Assembly (NCBI GenBank): GCA_029262995.1
Contig: JAJCYH010000026.1
Span: forward strand, 234,935-298,934
DNA: 64,000 nucleotides
From: Saprospiraceae bacterium
GTDB taxonomy: Bacteria; Bacteroidota; Bacteroidia; Chitinophagales; Saprospiraceae
Direction: 5' to 3'
Part shown: positions 45,681 through 54,731 of the stretch, one piece after another
Position numbering within the stretch: the first letter of the stretch is position 1
How the letters are laid out: each line of letters begins with the position of its first letter
Program-made: the position numbers and the translations under genes
Notes under the pieces: generated by a model
The model's input: the letters and a program-made list of their open reading frames with translations, nothing else
What the model was told of the DNA's origin: nothing
The model's database searches: none

Positions 45681-46875
45681 GTGCTGGATAAAGTCCTGAG
45701 ATAACGCCAACAACGATACAAACGACCATTCCGAGCAACATCCAGTTAAATGGAATTATAAACCGTCCATCAATCGCTAAGGCTAACCCAAAGCCAATAG
45801 CTATTCCAAAAAGAATGCCAAGAATGCCACCTAGAATTGTAATTACTATTGCTTCTACAAGAAACTGAAACAATATATTGAAACGAGTAGCACCCAATGC
45901 CTTTCTAATACCAATTTCGCTTGTTCTTTCTGTAACTGAAACCAGCATAATATTCATTAGACCAATGGCAGCACCAAGTAAAGTCATTAATGCGATAGCT
46001 ATTGTTCCTATGCGCAATTCGGTCGTAATTTCTTTTAGAGTTTCTAAAATTCCATCACTTTTTCGAATTGTAAAATCATTCTCTTCTGTAGCTTTTAAAT
46101 TTCTGATGATTCTCATGGACCCTGTAGCATGTGATACGGCATCATTGATTGCTGTGGGATCTAATACAGATGCCATTATACTATAGTTTCTGTTGGTATA
46201 TCCGTAATATCTTTTTGCGTTAAGCAAAGGAATAAAAACTCTTCTGTCATTAGATTCATTGATGGACGTTCCTTTACTTTCAAGAACGCCGATCACCTTA
46301 TACCTTATATTGCCAACACTTATGGTTTTGGCTATAGCCTTTTGAGGATCTTTATCGAAAAGCAAATCTACGAGCTCTCTGCCGAGAATAACTTTGTGAG
46401 AACCACTTTCTATTTCTGTTCTTGAAAAATTACGTCCAACTTCAATGTTAAAAGATGAAACACTAAAGTAATTTTCATCAACACCAACCAATCGAATATT
46501 AGGATTGGTTTTTTTATCGCCATATTTCAATGTTGAATTCCATTTGCAAAAGGTATTTATAGAAACCTTGGCACCTGAAAAATCAAAGCGTTCTTTAAAC
46601 TCCTGAGCCTGATTGAATTTTATTGGTGCACCACGTTTGACTTCCCTTCCCCCATTATTTGTATGGATTGTATTTCTGCTTGGATAAATGTAAATGGAAT
46701 TAGCACCCATTCTGTTGAAGCTGTCACTCATTGAATACAGAATAGTATCAATTGCGGTAAGCATACCTACAAGACAAGCTATTCCAACAGAAATTATCAG
46801 AAGGGTTAATAGTGCTCGTAGAAAATTGGACCTAATTGATCCAAGAGCAACTTTAATATTTTCCAAAATGTTCAT
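45634..46875 (-). CDS. ABC transporter permease (MacB/FtsX type)
   Basis: 413 residues: one N-terminal transmembrane helix (about 20-42), a large periplasmic MacB core domain (about 45-260), and three C-terminal helices of the FtsX domain (RTSEIGIRKALGATRFNILFQFL near 313, and ALKASRLDPIEALRYE at the end). Transports or pulls on lipoproteins, peptides or antibiotics at the inner membrane as part of a tripartite pump. Its ATPase and adaptor are not next to it. Its 3' end overlaps galK by 47 bases. Confidence 0.92.
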   Translation of the reverse strand: MNILENIKVALGSIRSNFLRALLTLLIISVGIACLVGMLTAIDTILYSMSDSFNRMGANSIYIYPSRNTIHTNNGGREVKRGAPIKFNQAQEFKERFDFSGAKVSINTFCKWNSTLKYGDKKTNPNIRLVGVDENYFSVSSFNIEVGRNFSRTEIESGSHKVILGRELVDLLFDKDPQKAIAKTISVGNIRYKVIGVLESKGTSINESNDRRVFIPLLNAKRYYGYTNRNYSIMASVLDPTAINDAVSHATGSMRIIRNLKATEENDFTIRKSDGILETLKEITTELRIGTIAIALMTLLGAAIGLMNIMLVSVTERTSEIGIRKALGATRFNILFQFLVEAIVITILGGILGILFGIAIGFGLALAIDGRFIIPFNWMLLGMVVCIVVGVISGLYPALKASRLDPIEALRYE

Positions 46876-46955
46876 TGTTCACCAAATTAGGTATTCAAAC
46901 TTAAACCAACGATCCTTTTTAGAGTCAGTAGCCAGGCTTTTCGATGAAAAAGGGT

Positions 46956-47756
46956 TTAAGACAGATGGGAACGCACATGCTCACTAACATCATCAATAAA
47001 GTGTTCATTGGTAGCGATGATAGATCCATCTTGTAAATAGTTCTTTCCTCCAGAAAAATCTGATACTATGCCCCCTCCTTCTTGAACGATTAAAGCTCCT
47101 GCAGCTATATCCCAAATATTAAGTGTGTTTTCATAATAAACACCCATCCTTCCAGACGCCACATAAGCCAGATCAATAGCTGCTGAACCCAAGCGTCTAA
47201 TTCCGCGGTAGTTTAATATGAAGTGTTTTAAAAGAGCTAATCTTTCATCAATTTTATCAGTTCTATCGTAAGGAAATCCAGTTACGACCATTGCCTTTGA
47301 ACGGTCACTGTTAGAGCTAACTCTTATGGACACATCATTTTCCCAAGCACCAGCAGACTTAATAGCTGTAAAAGCAGTGTCGTGCATGACATCATAGACA
47401 ATTCCTAAAACGACATCATCATTTTCCATAAGAGCGATGGAAATTGAGAATATTGGAATTTTGTATAAAAAATTTGTAGTGCCATCAAGAGGGTCAATAA
47501 CCCACATTAATGCCTTCTTTTCCTGTGAAATGGTGTTTTCTTCAGTAATAAACCCTGCTTCTGGGATTAATCCAGATAAGTGAGATACAATGCTTTTTTC
47601 TGTTTCCTTATCAACATAACTCACAAGACTGTTAACATCTTTGGATTCGACATCATTAGGAGATACGTTATAGATCTGAGATTTTACAAAGTGCCCAAGC
47701 TCACGGCATAGCGTTTGAAGCTCTAGTCTATAGTTGTTTAAAAGAACGAAATCCAT
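46956..47756 (-). CDS. Inositol monophosphatase-family protein
   Basis: 266 residues from the ATG at 47756; the frame is open further upstream but would run into the NifU-like gene. A metal-dependent sugar-phosphatase fold: FITEENT near 65, WVIDPLDGTTNFLYK near 82-96 with the Asp-Pro-hydrophobic-Asp-Gly-Thr signature, and NIWDIAAGALIVQEGGG near 215-231. Acts on inositol phosphates, PAP or similar phosphoesters; Bacteroidota members are often CysQ-like. The start lies eight bases after the NifU-like stop. Confidence 0.93.
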   Translation of the reverse strand: MDFVLLNNYRLELQTLCRELGHFVKSQIYNVSPNDVESKDVNSLVSYVDKETEKSIVSHLSGLIPEAGFITEENTISQEKKALMWVIDPLDGTTNFLYKIPIFSISIALMENDDVVLGIVYDVMHDTAFTAIKSAGAWENDVSIRVSSNSDRSKAMVVTGFPYDRTDKIDERLALLKHFILNYRGIRRLGSAAIDLAYVASGRMGVYYENTLNIWDIAAGALIVQEGGGIVSDFSGGKNYLQDGSIIATNEHFIDDVSEHVRSHLS

Positions 47757-47763
47757 TAAAAAA

Positions 47764-48375
47764 TTACCCCATTTCAGCAACAACCTCAGTTACTTCAGGT
47801 ACCATTCTTTTTAGCATTCCTTCAATTCCTGACTTTAAAGTAACTGTTGAAGAAGGACAGCCAGAACAGGATCCTTGTAAAATAACAGCGACTTTTCCCT
47901 TATCAAAAGACTTGAACTCTATGTTACCACCATCCATTTCTACAGCAGGCTTCACATATTTTTCGATTAGTTCTTTAATTTTGATAACGATTTCAGCTTC
48001 TTCACCATCATATTGGTAAGCAACCCCTTTTTCTTCTTCTAATTTAACCATAGCCTCTTCAAAACCATCGTTGATAATTGGCTTGGCTTCTGAAACATAG
48101 GATTTGATAAACTCTTTGGCATTAAGCATCACGTCCTCCCATTGATAGTTGATGGCTTTGTTCAGAGTTACAAAATTATTGCAAATGTATACCCCCTCAA
48201 CAAAGGGCAGTTCAAACAAGGCCTCAGCTAATGGAGACCATTCTTTTGCAAGTTCCACTGATCTAAAATCAGCGGTACCTTTGTAGAGCATTCTGTTGGT
48301 AACAAACTTTAGGGAATCTGGGTTTGGAGTTTGTTCTGTGTAAAGCATTACGGGATTTGCCGTTTTCGTATCCAT
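47764..48375 (-). CDS. NifU-family Fe-S cluster scaffold (Nfu type)
   Basis: 203 residues. N-terminal Nfu-N-like domain (TEQTPNPDSLKFVTNR near 13-28) and C-terminal NifU-like domain with the CSGCPSS motif near 170-176 that binds a [4Fe-4S] cluster between two subunits (VEMDGGNIEFKSF precedes it near 143). Delivers clusters to client enzymes, possibly including the SDH and other Fe-S proteins of this genome. Directly upstream of the inositol-phosphatase-family gene. Confidence 0.94.
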   Translation of the reverse strand: MDTKTANPVMLYTEQTPNPDSLKFVTNRMLYKGTADFRSVELAKEWSPLAEALFELPFVEGVYICNNFVTLNKAINYQWEDVMLNAKEFIKSYVSEAKPIINDGFEEAMVKLEEEKGVAYQYDGEEAEIVIKIKELIEKYVKPAVEMDGGNIEFKSFDKGKVAVILQGSCSGCPSSTVTLKSGIEGMLKRMVPEVTEVVAEMG

Positions 48376-48515
48376 TTCTTATTTTTTTAAAGACAACGAA
48401 GTTACAGACTATTTGGTTTTAATATCAGACATATTTAAAAGAAAAAAGAAAATAATACGTTAAAACAATTATTATAATTAGGAGTTATAGTCTGTTTTAA
48501 GAAAATATTTAACAC

Positions 48516-48523
48516 TAAGTTTG
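48516..48523 (+). promoter_or_regulatory. Candidate -7 promoter box
   Basis: TAAGTTTG matches TAnnTTTG and lies 14 bases before the TTG start at 48537. If transcription starts about seven bases downstream, the leader would be very short, so the box is only a candidate. Confidence 0.35.
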
Positions 48524-48536
48524 TGTAACTAAAGAA

Positions 48537-49646
48537 TTGAGCACTTCTAGACAAATAAAATCTGATCAAAAGGTCCTGGATTCATTGAAATTATCCAAGA
48601 TAATCCTTCCTGTATTAATAGGATTGACTGTAATCGTTTACATATTAATAAGCCAGTTTAATTATGAAGAATTTAAAGCTATTTCATGGAACGATAGGCT
48701 ATGGTTTTTTCTCGGAATAGCTGTCTGCATTTATGTATTAAGGCATCTTTTTTATGCCTTTCGGCTAAAAATATTATCAGATAATGTCTTTACGTTCAGA
48801 CATTCAATGGAGTTGGTTTGTATTTGGGAGTTTGCTTCTGCAATCTCTCCTACTAGTATTGGAGGCTCGGCAGTAGCTGTCTTTTTTCTATCTCAGGAGA
48901 AAATTTCAGGAGCTAAAGCTGTTTCAATAGTAATGTATACCGTAATTGTTGACTCCATGTTCTTTTTATTGTCATTGATTGGCTTATATTTCATTTTTGG
49001 TCCTCCATTAATTAGACCAAACATGGAAAGCTTACTTGAAGGTTATGGAATAACCTTTATAATCGTTTGGTTGTTTATTCTCTTTTATGCTTCTGTTTTA
49101 ACTTGGGGCTTGTTTAGACCCAGGGTCATTAAAAATATCTTATTTGGCTTATCTAAACTTCCTTTAATTAAAAGATTTCAAAGATCATTAGTACAAACAG
49201 GATTGGATGTTGTTGTGACTTCTAAAGAAATAAGAAGCAAACCTCTCAGCTTTCACGTACTGGCTGGTTTGTCAACCATTGGTGCTTGGGCTACCAGGTT
49301 TATGACGGTTAATTTTATAATACTTGCTCTGGTTGAAATTGATACAGACTTCATGTCTCAGTTTTTGCTTTACGCAAGATCGCAAACCATGTACGTGATC
49401 ACGCAGTTTAGTCCAACCCCTGGTGGTTCAGGAGTTATGGAATTACTCTTTTCAGGCTTTTTCAGTGATTATATTTCTGAAGGGATTGGCTCTGTAGGTG
49501 CATTGCTATGGAGGTTGATAACCTATTATCCATATTTACTTCTAGGTGTAATAATTATTCCTAACTGGCTGAGAAGAATTATGCGTCACAAAAAGAAACA
49601 GCTAAAAGACCTTGAAGAGTTAGAAGAAAGACGTTTGAACAGCTAA
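48537..49646 (+). CDS. LPG-synthase-like membrane protein (UPF0104 / aglD flippase-like)
   Basis: 369-residue membrane protein with about eight hydrophobic helices of the lysylphosphatidylglycerol synthase transmembrane family. TSIGGSAVAVFFLS near 113-126 and QFSPTPGGSGVMELLFSGF near 294-312 are the two conserved loops. There is no soluble aminoacyl-transfer domain, so it probably transports lipid-like substrates. Start is TTG, no ATG nearby; a TAAGTTTG box (48516-48523) upstream fits the -7 consensus. Tail-to-tail overlap of 27 bases with ogt. Confidence 0.85.
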   Translation: MSTSRQIKSDQKVLDSLKLSKIILPVLIGLTVIVYILISQFNYEEFKAISWNDRLWFFLGIAVCIYVLRHLFYAFRLKILSDNVFTFRHSMELVCIWEFASAISPTSIGGSAVAVFFLSQEKISGAKAVSIVMYTVIVDSMFFLLSLIGLYFIFGPPLIRPNMESLLEGYGITFIIVWLFILFYASVLTWGLFRPRVIKNILFGLSKLPLIKRFQRSLVQTGLDVVVTSKEIRSKPLSFHVLAGLSTIGAWATRFMTVNFIILALVEIDTDFMSQFLLYARSQTMYVITQFSPTPGGSGVMELLFSGFFSDYISEGIGSVGALLWRLITYYPYLLLGVIIIPNWLRRIMRHKKKQLKDLEELEERRLNS

Positions 49647-50102
49647 TACACCCTCGTGTTCCAGCAACCACTTTTTAACAGGAAGACCATAGGCATAACC
49701 GGTCAAACTGCCATCCTTTCCTATTACTCTGTGGCATGGTATAACTATAGGAAAGGGATTTTTTCCATTGGTTAGTCCTACCGCTCGTATTGCTTTCAAG
49801 TTATTTAGAGATATAGCAAGATCCGTATAGGAAATTGTTTTACCAAAAGGGATTGTTGATATATTTTTCCAGACGGCTTTTTGGAAGGTTGTGTAAGGCT
49901 CTAGGTATAGCGGAAGCTTAAACTGTTTTCTTTTTCCTTCAAAGTATTCCTCCATTTGGCGACAAGCTGAATGCAAGATCACATTTTCACCTTGTTCAAA
50001 TGAAGGTTGCTCTTTTTGGTACTGTATAGAGCACAATTCATCATTTTCTACGGAGATTATCCAGAATCCTATTGGAGATTTTACGAAAGCCTTATATATC
50101 AT
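49620..50102 (-). CDS. ogt: Methylated-DNA--[protein]-cysteine S-methyltransferase
   Basis: 160 residues from the ATG at 50102 (the frame is open 60 bases further, but the extra residues do not look like the family). Suicide repair of O6-methylguanine in DNA. Active-site motif IPCHRVIG with Cys near residue 123, preceded by the Arg-containing helix KAIRAVGLTNGKNP near 103-116 that flips the base. C-terminal KKWLLEHEG is also canonical. Overlaps the LPG-synthase-like gene by 27 bases. Confidence 0.93.
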   Translation of the reverse strand: MIYKAFVKSPIGFWIISVENDELCSIQYQKEQPSFEQGENVILHSACRQMEEYFEGKRKQFKLPLYLEPYTTFQKAVWKNISTIPFGKTISYTDLAISLNNLKAIRAVGLTNGKNPFPIVIPCHRVIGKDGSLTGYAYGLPVKKWLLEHEGVLAVQTSFF

Positions 50103-50257
50103 ATTGTTAAAATGTAAAAGTTTAACTGGTTCGTTTAAAAGCATTTGTACAGTAAAATACAAAATAATGCTATTTACATAATAGGGTTTGTGAAGGTCGG
50201 AGGAAAAGACATTTTGAAAAATAATGCTTTATACTTTCATCACGTAGAAAAAGAATT

Positions 50258-50265
50258 TAAATTTG
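50258..50265 (+). promoter_or_regulatory. Candidate -7 box for tRNA-Phe
   Basis: TAAATTTG fits TAnnTTTG and lies 75 bases upstream of the tRNA. No strong TTG at the -33 spacing is seen. Confidence 0.35.
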
Positions 50266-50339
50266 CACCGCTTTGTAAGTAAGCAAATTAAAAGATTTAG
50301 AAACCAGCTAAATATAGATTCTATAAAAAGAGTCACTAA

Positions 50340-50412
50340 GGTACCTTAGCTCAGTTGGTAGAGCAATGGACTGAAAATCCATGTGTCCCTGGTTCGATTC
50401 CTGGAGGTACCA
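50340..50412 (+). tRNA. tRNA-Phe (GAA)
   Basis: 73 bases fold as a cloverleaf: acceptor GGTACCT/AGGTACC, anticodon stem ATGGA/TCCAT with loop CTGAAAA giving anticodon GAA, T-loop TTCGATT. The T-stem CCTGG/CCTGG has a U-U mismatch at 51:63. Discriminator A; CCA is not encoded in full. Confidence 0.95.
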
Positions 50413-50413
50413 C

Positions 50414-50452
50414 AAAAGCCCTGACTATTTATTAGTTGGGGCTTTTTGTTTT
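50414..50452 (+). terminator. Rho-independent terminator of tRNA-Phe
   Basis: Stem AGCCCTGACT / AGTTGGGGCT (two G-T pairs) followed by TTTTGTTTTT, starting just after the tRNA 3' end. Confidence 0.85.
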
Positions 50453-50509
50453 TATAGAATGATTTTAAAAAAAAGCTTTATTAAGTTTACATAAGCTATT
50501 CTAAAATTA

Positions 50510-51946
50510 ATGCATAAAGAGGGCACCTTAAACAAGACTTTTCTAAGAAATATAAGTATCCTTTTGTTTGTCAACTTGTTGATCAAACCAATTTATATTT
50601 TAGGGATAGACGCCCAGGTTCAAAACATGTTGGGAGAAAACCAGTATGGTCTTTATTTTGGCTTGTTCAACTTTTGCATGTTATTTCAGATCATCCTGGA
50701 CCCAGGCATTTTAAATTATAATTCGCAGCTCATTTCAAAAGATGTAGGGAGTGTTGGAAATCACTTTAGAAATATTTTAGGATCTAAGCTATTGCTTGTT
50801 TTTGTTTTTGTTTTTGGCGTATTTTTGATTTCACTACTAATGTCATATCCCCGATCTTACTATCAGTACTTTCCGGGCATTCTGATGATTTTAGTTCTAA
50901 GCTCTTTTCTTTCCTATTTAAGAAGCCACTTTTCTGCATTGGGAAAATATTCACATGAAGCTTGGCTTTCGGGTTTGGACAAATTGTTAATGATTATTGT
51001 ACTTGGGTATTTCCTTTTTATCAGAAAAGAAATCAGTATTCATTTATTTATAGCAGGTCAGATCATTGCGTTGTTGATCAGCTGTCTGGTCTTCATGTTT
51101 TATCTCCAAGGAATTTTTGCGCTAAGCATTAGATTTTCATTGAAAGAAACAGTTGCGTTAATCAAAAAGACGATTCCTTATGCTTTGGTGCTTTTGTTTA
51201 TGACACTTTATACAAGGTTGGATGGTGTGATGTTGGAAAGGCTTTTAGATGATAATGCCTATAGTGCCGGAGTTTATGCCAGAAGCTTTAGACTTCTGGA
51301 TGCAGCCAATATGATTGCCATTTTGTTTGCTACATTAATGCTTCCAATGTTTTCAAAATTGATGAGTGATAGGATACAGCTTAAGAGTTTGGTTGAAGAG
51401 GTTTCGCGCTTGCTTTTTGTAGTATGCATTATGGTCTGTATGGTGAGCTGGTTTTATGCTAAGGATATAATGGACCTTATTTACGTTAATAATACCGCTG
51501 AGCACTATCTGGTGTTTAAGTTTTTATTGCTTAGCTTTTTTGCAATGGGAATGTCTAATATTTTTGGTTGCTTGTTTTTAGCGAGTCAAAAATTAAAGCA
51601 AATAAACATTCTGTTCTTTGTAGGGATCCTGATGAACCTATCTCTGAATTATTTATTAATTCCAGAAAAGGGTGCTTTTGGGGCTGTTGTGGCGACATTG
51701 GTGACCCAGTTTTTTGTTTTTATTGGTCAGGCAGTACTAGCTATCCAGGTTTTCAAGTTAAAGTTTCATTATAATACAATATTAGGTTTTGCTTTGTTTT
51801 CGGGCATCTCAATTTTTATTTTTAAAATTTTTAAAACTTATATACACTGGTCGTGGGTGATTGAATTACTAATGATTTCTTTTTTAATGCTAGTCTTAGC
51901 ATTTTTGTGTGGATTTCTTCGTTTTTCAATTGTGTCAAAACGATAA
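50510..51946 (+). CDS. Polysaccharide flippase (Wzx-like, MOP superfamily)
   Basis: 478-residue membrane protein with about 14 hydrophobic segments. Family features: the N-terminal region (GIDAQVQNMLGENQYGLYFGLFNF near 28-51), TLYTRLDGVMLERLLDD near 237-253, and LLIPEKGAFGAVVATLVTQF near 379-398. Together with the Wzz-like and ligase-like genes that follow it, it forms the membrane part of an export system for a surface polysaccharide. No glycosyltransferases are in this cluster, so the sugar itself is made from elsewhere. Separated from the next gene by 26 bases. Confidence 0.86.
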   Translation: MHKEGTLNKTFLRNISILLFVNLLIKPIYILGIDAQVQNMLGENQYGLYFGLFNFCMLFQIILDPGILNYNSQLISKDVGSVGNHFRNILGSKLLLVFVFVFGVFLISLLMSYPRSYYQYFPGILMILVLSSFLSYLRSHFSALGKYSHEAWLSGLDKLLMIIVLGYFLFIRKEISIHLFIAGQIIALLISCLVFMFYLQGIFALSIRFSLKETVALIKKTIPYALVLLFMTLYTRLDGVMLERLLDDNAYSAGVYARSFRLLDAANMIAILFATLMLPMFSKLMSDRIQLKSLVEEVSRLLFVVCIMVCMVSWFYAKDIMDLIYVNNTAEHYLVFKFLLLSFFAMGMSNIFGCLFLASQKLKQINILFFVGILMNLSLNYLLIPEKGAFGAVVATLVTQFFVFIGQAVLAIQVFKLKFHYNTILGFALFSGISIFIFKIFKTYIHWSWVIELLMISFLMLVLAFLCGFLRFSIVSKR

Positions 51947-51972
51947 ACGCTTTTTTACAAAAACCATAGAAG

Positions 51973-53076
51973 ATGGAAAACCAAGATGATAGTCTTATAG
52001 ATGTTTTAGCATTAGTTTATAAACGAAGAAAGTTAATTATTTCGGTTACGCTGATTACAGCGTTTTTGACCGCAGGCTTGTCACTACTTTTGCCTAATTA
52101 TTATGAGGCCTCTACACAGTTCTATGCAGCAAGTCCAGATTTAGCACAACCAAGTCCTTTAGGAAATCTTCCAGACAACAAGCAAATTTATGGAACTGAT
52201 CAAGACATTGACAGACTGATATCAATTTCAAAATCAAATACGATTCAGAACTACTTGATTGACAGTTTTGATTTGTACAATCATTATAAAATTAAGGAGG
52301 AAGACCCAAAGGCTAAATATAGACTCTTGCTTAAGCTTAATAAGCTTTACAATACCACCAAAACAAAATATGATGCAATTAGGCTATCGGTTGAAGACAA
52401 AGATCCACAAGTTGCAATGCGAATGGCTAATGCTGCGAGAACTAAAATTGATAGTTTGGCTCGGGAGATGATTAAATCAAGTCAACGCAAATTGATTGAC
52501 AGCTACAAGTCAAGTCAGGAGGAGAAACAAGCATTTTATAGTGACATTCAAGATAGCCTCTATCAGGCAAGGGTTATATTTGGGATATTTAACACACAGT
52601 CACAAGGAGAGGCATATGGAGCAAGCATAGTAGAATTGGAGGGTAGCATTCAAAGTTATGCGGCAAGGGTGAAAATGCTAAAAAACATGACAGGTATACC
52701 ATCGGATAGTATTGCGATGTCAGAGGCTAAACTTTATGGCTTTAGGAACCAATATCAGAATCTGAAGAAAAGCATTGACGCCTACAATTCAGGATACCCT
52801 TTGATTGTGCAATATGAAAGAGAGTTAAAAGACTTTGGAGATCAGCTAAACCTAGACAAAGAACGACTCAAGCAACTTAAAGCGATTTATAATAGTAATG
52901 TAAGTGCATTACATGTCGTAGAGAAAGCAGATATACCGGTAATCAAATCAAGACCAAAAAGGTCTTATATTGTTATAGGTGCTACAATACTTTGTGCGAT
53001 ACTGATGACTTTATGGGTTGTTGTTGTCGATCAGATTAACAATTTGAACTGGAGAGAAAAATTCAAAAATGCTTAA
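51973..53076 (+). CDS. Wzz/GumC-like polysaccharide chain-length protein
   Basis: 367 residues with two transmembrane helices (about 22-42 and 335-355) that frame a large, helical, coiled-coil periplasmic part. The N-terminal DVLALVYKRRKLIISV and the C-terminal PVIKSRPKRSYIVIGA (proline-rich turn before TM2) are characteristic of Wzz/PCP proteins. No tyrosine-kinase domain is attached, so PCP-1 like. Sets the length of the polymer. Overlaps the following ligase-like gene by eight bases. Confidence 0.87.
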   Translation: MENQDDSLIDVLALVYKRRKLIISVTLITAFLTAGLSLLLPNYYEASTQFYAASPDLAQPSPLGNLPDNKQIYGTDQDIDRLISISKSNTIQNYLIDSFDLYNHYKIKEEDPKAKYRLLLKLNKLYNTTKTKYDAIRLSVEDKDPQVAMRMANAARTKIDSLAREMIKSSQRKLIDSYKSSQEEKQAFYSDIQDSLYQARVIFGIFNTQSQGEAYGASIVELEGSIQSYAARVKMLKNMTGIPSDSIAMSEAKLYGFRNQYQNLKKSIDAYNSGYPLIVQYERELKDFGDQLNLDKERLKQLKAIYNSNVSALHVVEKADIPVIKSRPKRSYIVIGATILCAILMTLWVVVVDQINNLNWREKFKNA

Positions 53077-54511
53077 AGGTTTTAGAGACATTCATGGTGT
53101 TTCTGATGCGTTTTTGTTAAAGGCATTTTCATTGCTTTTGATATTAACGATTAGCGTATCGGTGCTTTTGTATTCACCTATTCCATTGCTTTTACCTATT
53201 GCACTACTTGGGGGCTTGTTTATTATTAATAAGCCAACATATCTTTATTATCTTTTCTTTTTCCTTCTACCATTTTCGGTAGAGTATGAGTTACCTGGAG
53301 GTTTTGGTACAGACTTACCTTCAGAGCCTTTGATGCTGATACTTGCTTTTGTTTGTTTGTTATTGTTGTTAAAGAAAACAGGTGATAAGCAAACGGCTGG
53401 TATAGTTCATCCTATTGGAATATTAATTATTCTGCATTTTGGCTGGATTGCTTTTACTACAATATATTCCAGCAATGTTATTTTTTCTATGAAATTTATT
53501 TTGGCAAAGGCATGGTATTTATTGCCATTTTATTTTCTTCCGATTGTAATGATTGATAATGAAAAACAGTTTAGAGCGCTTTTCAAATTTTTAATTGGGG
53601 GCTTGATGATTTCTGTTCTATATGTTATGGTCAGGCATGCAGGATTGGGCTTTAGTTTTGAATCTATAAACCAGGCCGTTAAACCCATTTATCGGAATCA
53701 TGTAAACTATGGAATCTTGCTAATTATATGCCTACCGTATCTTGTATATCTGATTGGTAGTTGTAAAAACAGGATGAAGTGGATTCTATTAGCCGCATTG
53801 GCTTTTCTATTGTTAGCGATTTACCTCACATATACCAGAGCAGCTCACTTGAGTGTCTTTATAGCTGTTGGAGTATATTTTATTGTAAGGTGGAGGTTAA
53901 CAAAAGCAGCTATTTTGGTTGCTGCGGCAGGCCTGATTATTTTTTCTGCCTATTTGTCGATCAATAACAAATATCTGGAAATGGCTCCGGATTATAACAA
54001 GGCTGTAGAACATAAAAAGTTTGACAATCTGGTAGAAGCAACGTATAAAATGGAAGATATTTCTACGGTGGAAAGATTTTACCGGTGGATTGCTGGAGTG
54101 AATATGGTTGCAGAGAAGCCATTTGTTGGCTTTGGTCCATCTACTTTTTATTCTGAATATAGACCATTTACCGTTACTAGTTACAAGACTTATGTAAGTG
54201 ATAATCCTGAAAAATCAGGAATCCACAACTATTACTTAATGACTGCGGCGGAGCAAGGGTTACCAGGACTGATAATTTTTCTTGTCTTATCAATACTATG
54301 TATTCTATTTGGAGAACAGAGCTACCATTTGCTTAAAAGTGAAGATGAAAAGTCTTTGGTGATGGCTTCTACGGTATGTTTTGTGTTGATTCTGGCCGTA
54401 TTGTTAATCAATGACTTATTGGAAGCCGATAAGGTTGGTCCGTTTTTCTTTTTGAGTGCGGCAATTATTACGATCTTCAATATGAAGACCAAAAGGACTG
54501 TAAAGGCCTAA
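53069..54511 (+). CDS. O-antigen ligase/polymerase-like membrane protein
   Basis: 480 residues with about 11-12 hydrophobic segments and one longer periplasmic loop (about 300-390). The Wzy_C/WaaL-type motif is seen around YLTYTRAAHLSVFIAV near 251-266, with the RxxxL-type Arg, and GFGPSTFYSEYRPF near 353-366 with HNYYLMTAAEQGLPGL near 386-401 carrying the conserved His. Either ligates polysaccharide to lipid A-core or polymerises repeat units. It ends the three-gene unit upstream of tRNA-Val. Confidence 0.86.
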   Translation: MLKGFRDIHGVSDAFLLKAFSLLLILTISVSVLLYSPIPLLLPIALLGGLFIINKPTYLYYLFFFLLPFSVEYELPGGFGTDLPSEPLMLILAFVCLLLLLKKTGDKQTAGIVHPIGILIILHFGWIAFTTIYSSNVIFSMKFILAKAWYLLPFYFLPIVMIDNEKQFRALFKFLIGGLMISVLYVMVRHAGLGFSFESINQAVKPIYRNHVNYGILLIICLPYLVYLIGSCKNRMKWILLAALAFLLLAIYLTYTRAAHLSVFIAVGVYFIVRWRLTKAAILVAAAGLIIFSAYLSINNKYLEMAPDYNKAVEHKKFDNLVEATYKMEDISTVERFYRWIAGVNMVAEKPFVGFGPSTFYSEYRPFTVTSYKTYVSDNPEKSGIHNYYLMTAAEQGLPGLIIFLVLSILCILFGEQSYHLLKSEDEKSLVMASTVCFVLILAVLLINDLLEADKVGPFFFLSAAIITIFNMKTKRTVKA

Positions 54512-54576
54512 TAAATAAGGCAAATTATTGAAAAATTGAGATGAGATAAGGCTAAGAGAATTATTTTTGCTAAAGT

Positions 54577-54608
54577 GTTGCATGATCTGTCTAGAGAATT
54601 TATATTTG
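54577..54608 (+). promoter_or_regulatory. Promoter of tRNA-Val (Bacteroidota type)
   Basis: A TTG at 54578-54580 and TATATTTG at 54601-54608 (TAnnTTTG) are 20 bases apart, fitting the -33/-7 arrangement. The tRNA starts 14 bases downstream. Confidence 0.65.
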
Positions 54609-54621
54609 CGTTCCTTTTTAG

Positions 54622-54696
54622 GGGTGATTAGCTCAGTTGGTTCAGAGCACCTGGTTTACACCCAGGGGGCCGGGGGTTCGAGTCCCTCATCGCCCA
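54622..54696 (+). tRNA. tRNA-Val (TAC)
   Basis: 75 bases: acceptor GGGTGAT/ATCGCCC (one G-T pair), D-arm, anticodon stem CCTGG/CCAGG with loop TTTACAC giving anticodon TAC, T-arm GGGGG-TTCGAGT-CCCTC, discriminator A. CCA is not encoded. Its 3' end is imitated twice downstream by a tandem repeat. Confidence 0.95.
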
Positions 54697-54701
54697 CGAT
54701 A

Positions 54702-54731
54702 AAGCTCAGCAGAAATGCTGGGCTTATTTTA
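54702..54731 (+). terminator. Terminator of tRNA-Val, first of three copies
   Basis: Stem AAGCTCAGCA / TGCTGGGCTT with GAAA loop, then a T-rich tract. Near-identical copies occur at 54931-54959 and 55164-55192, in step with the tandem repeat. Confidence 0.8.
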
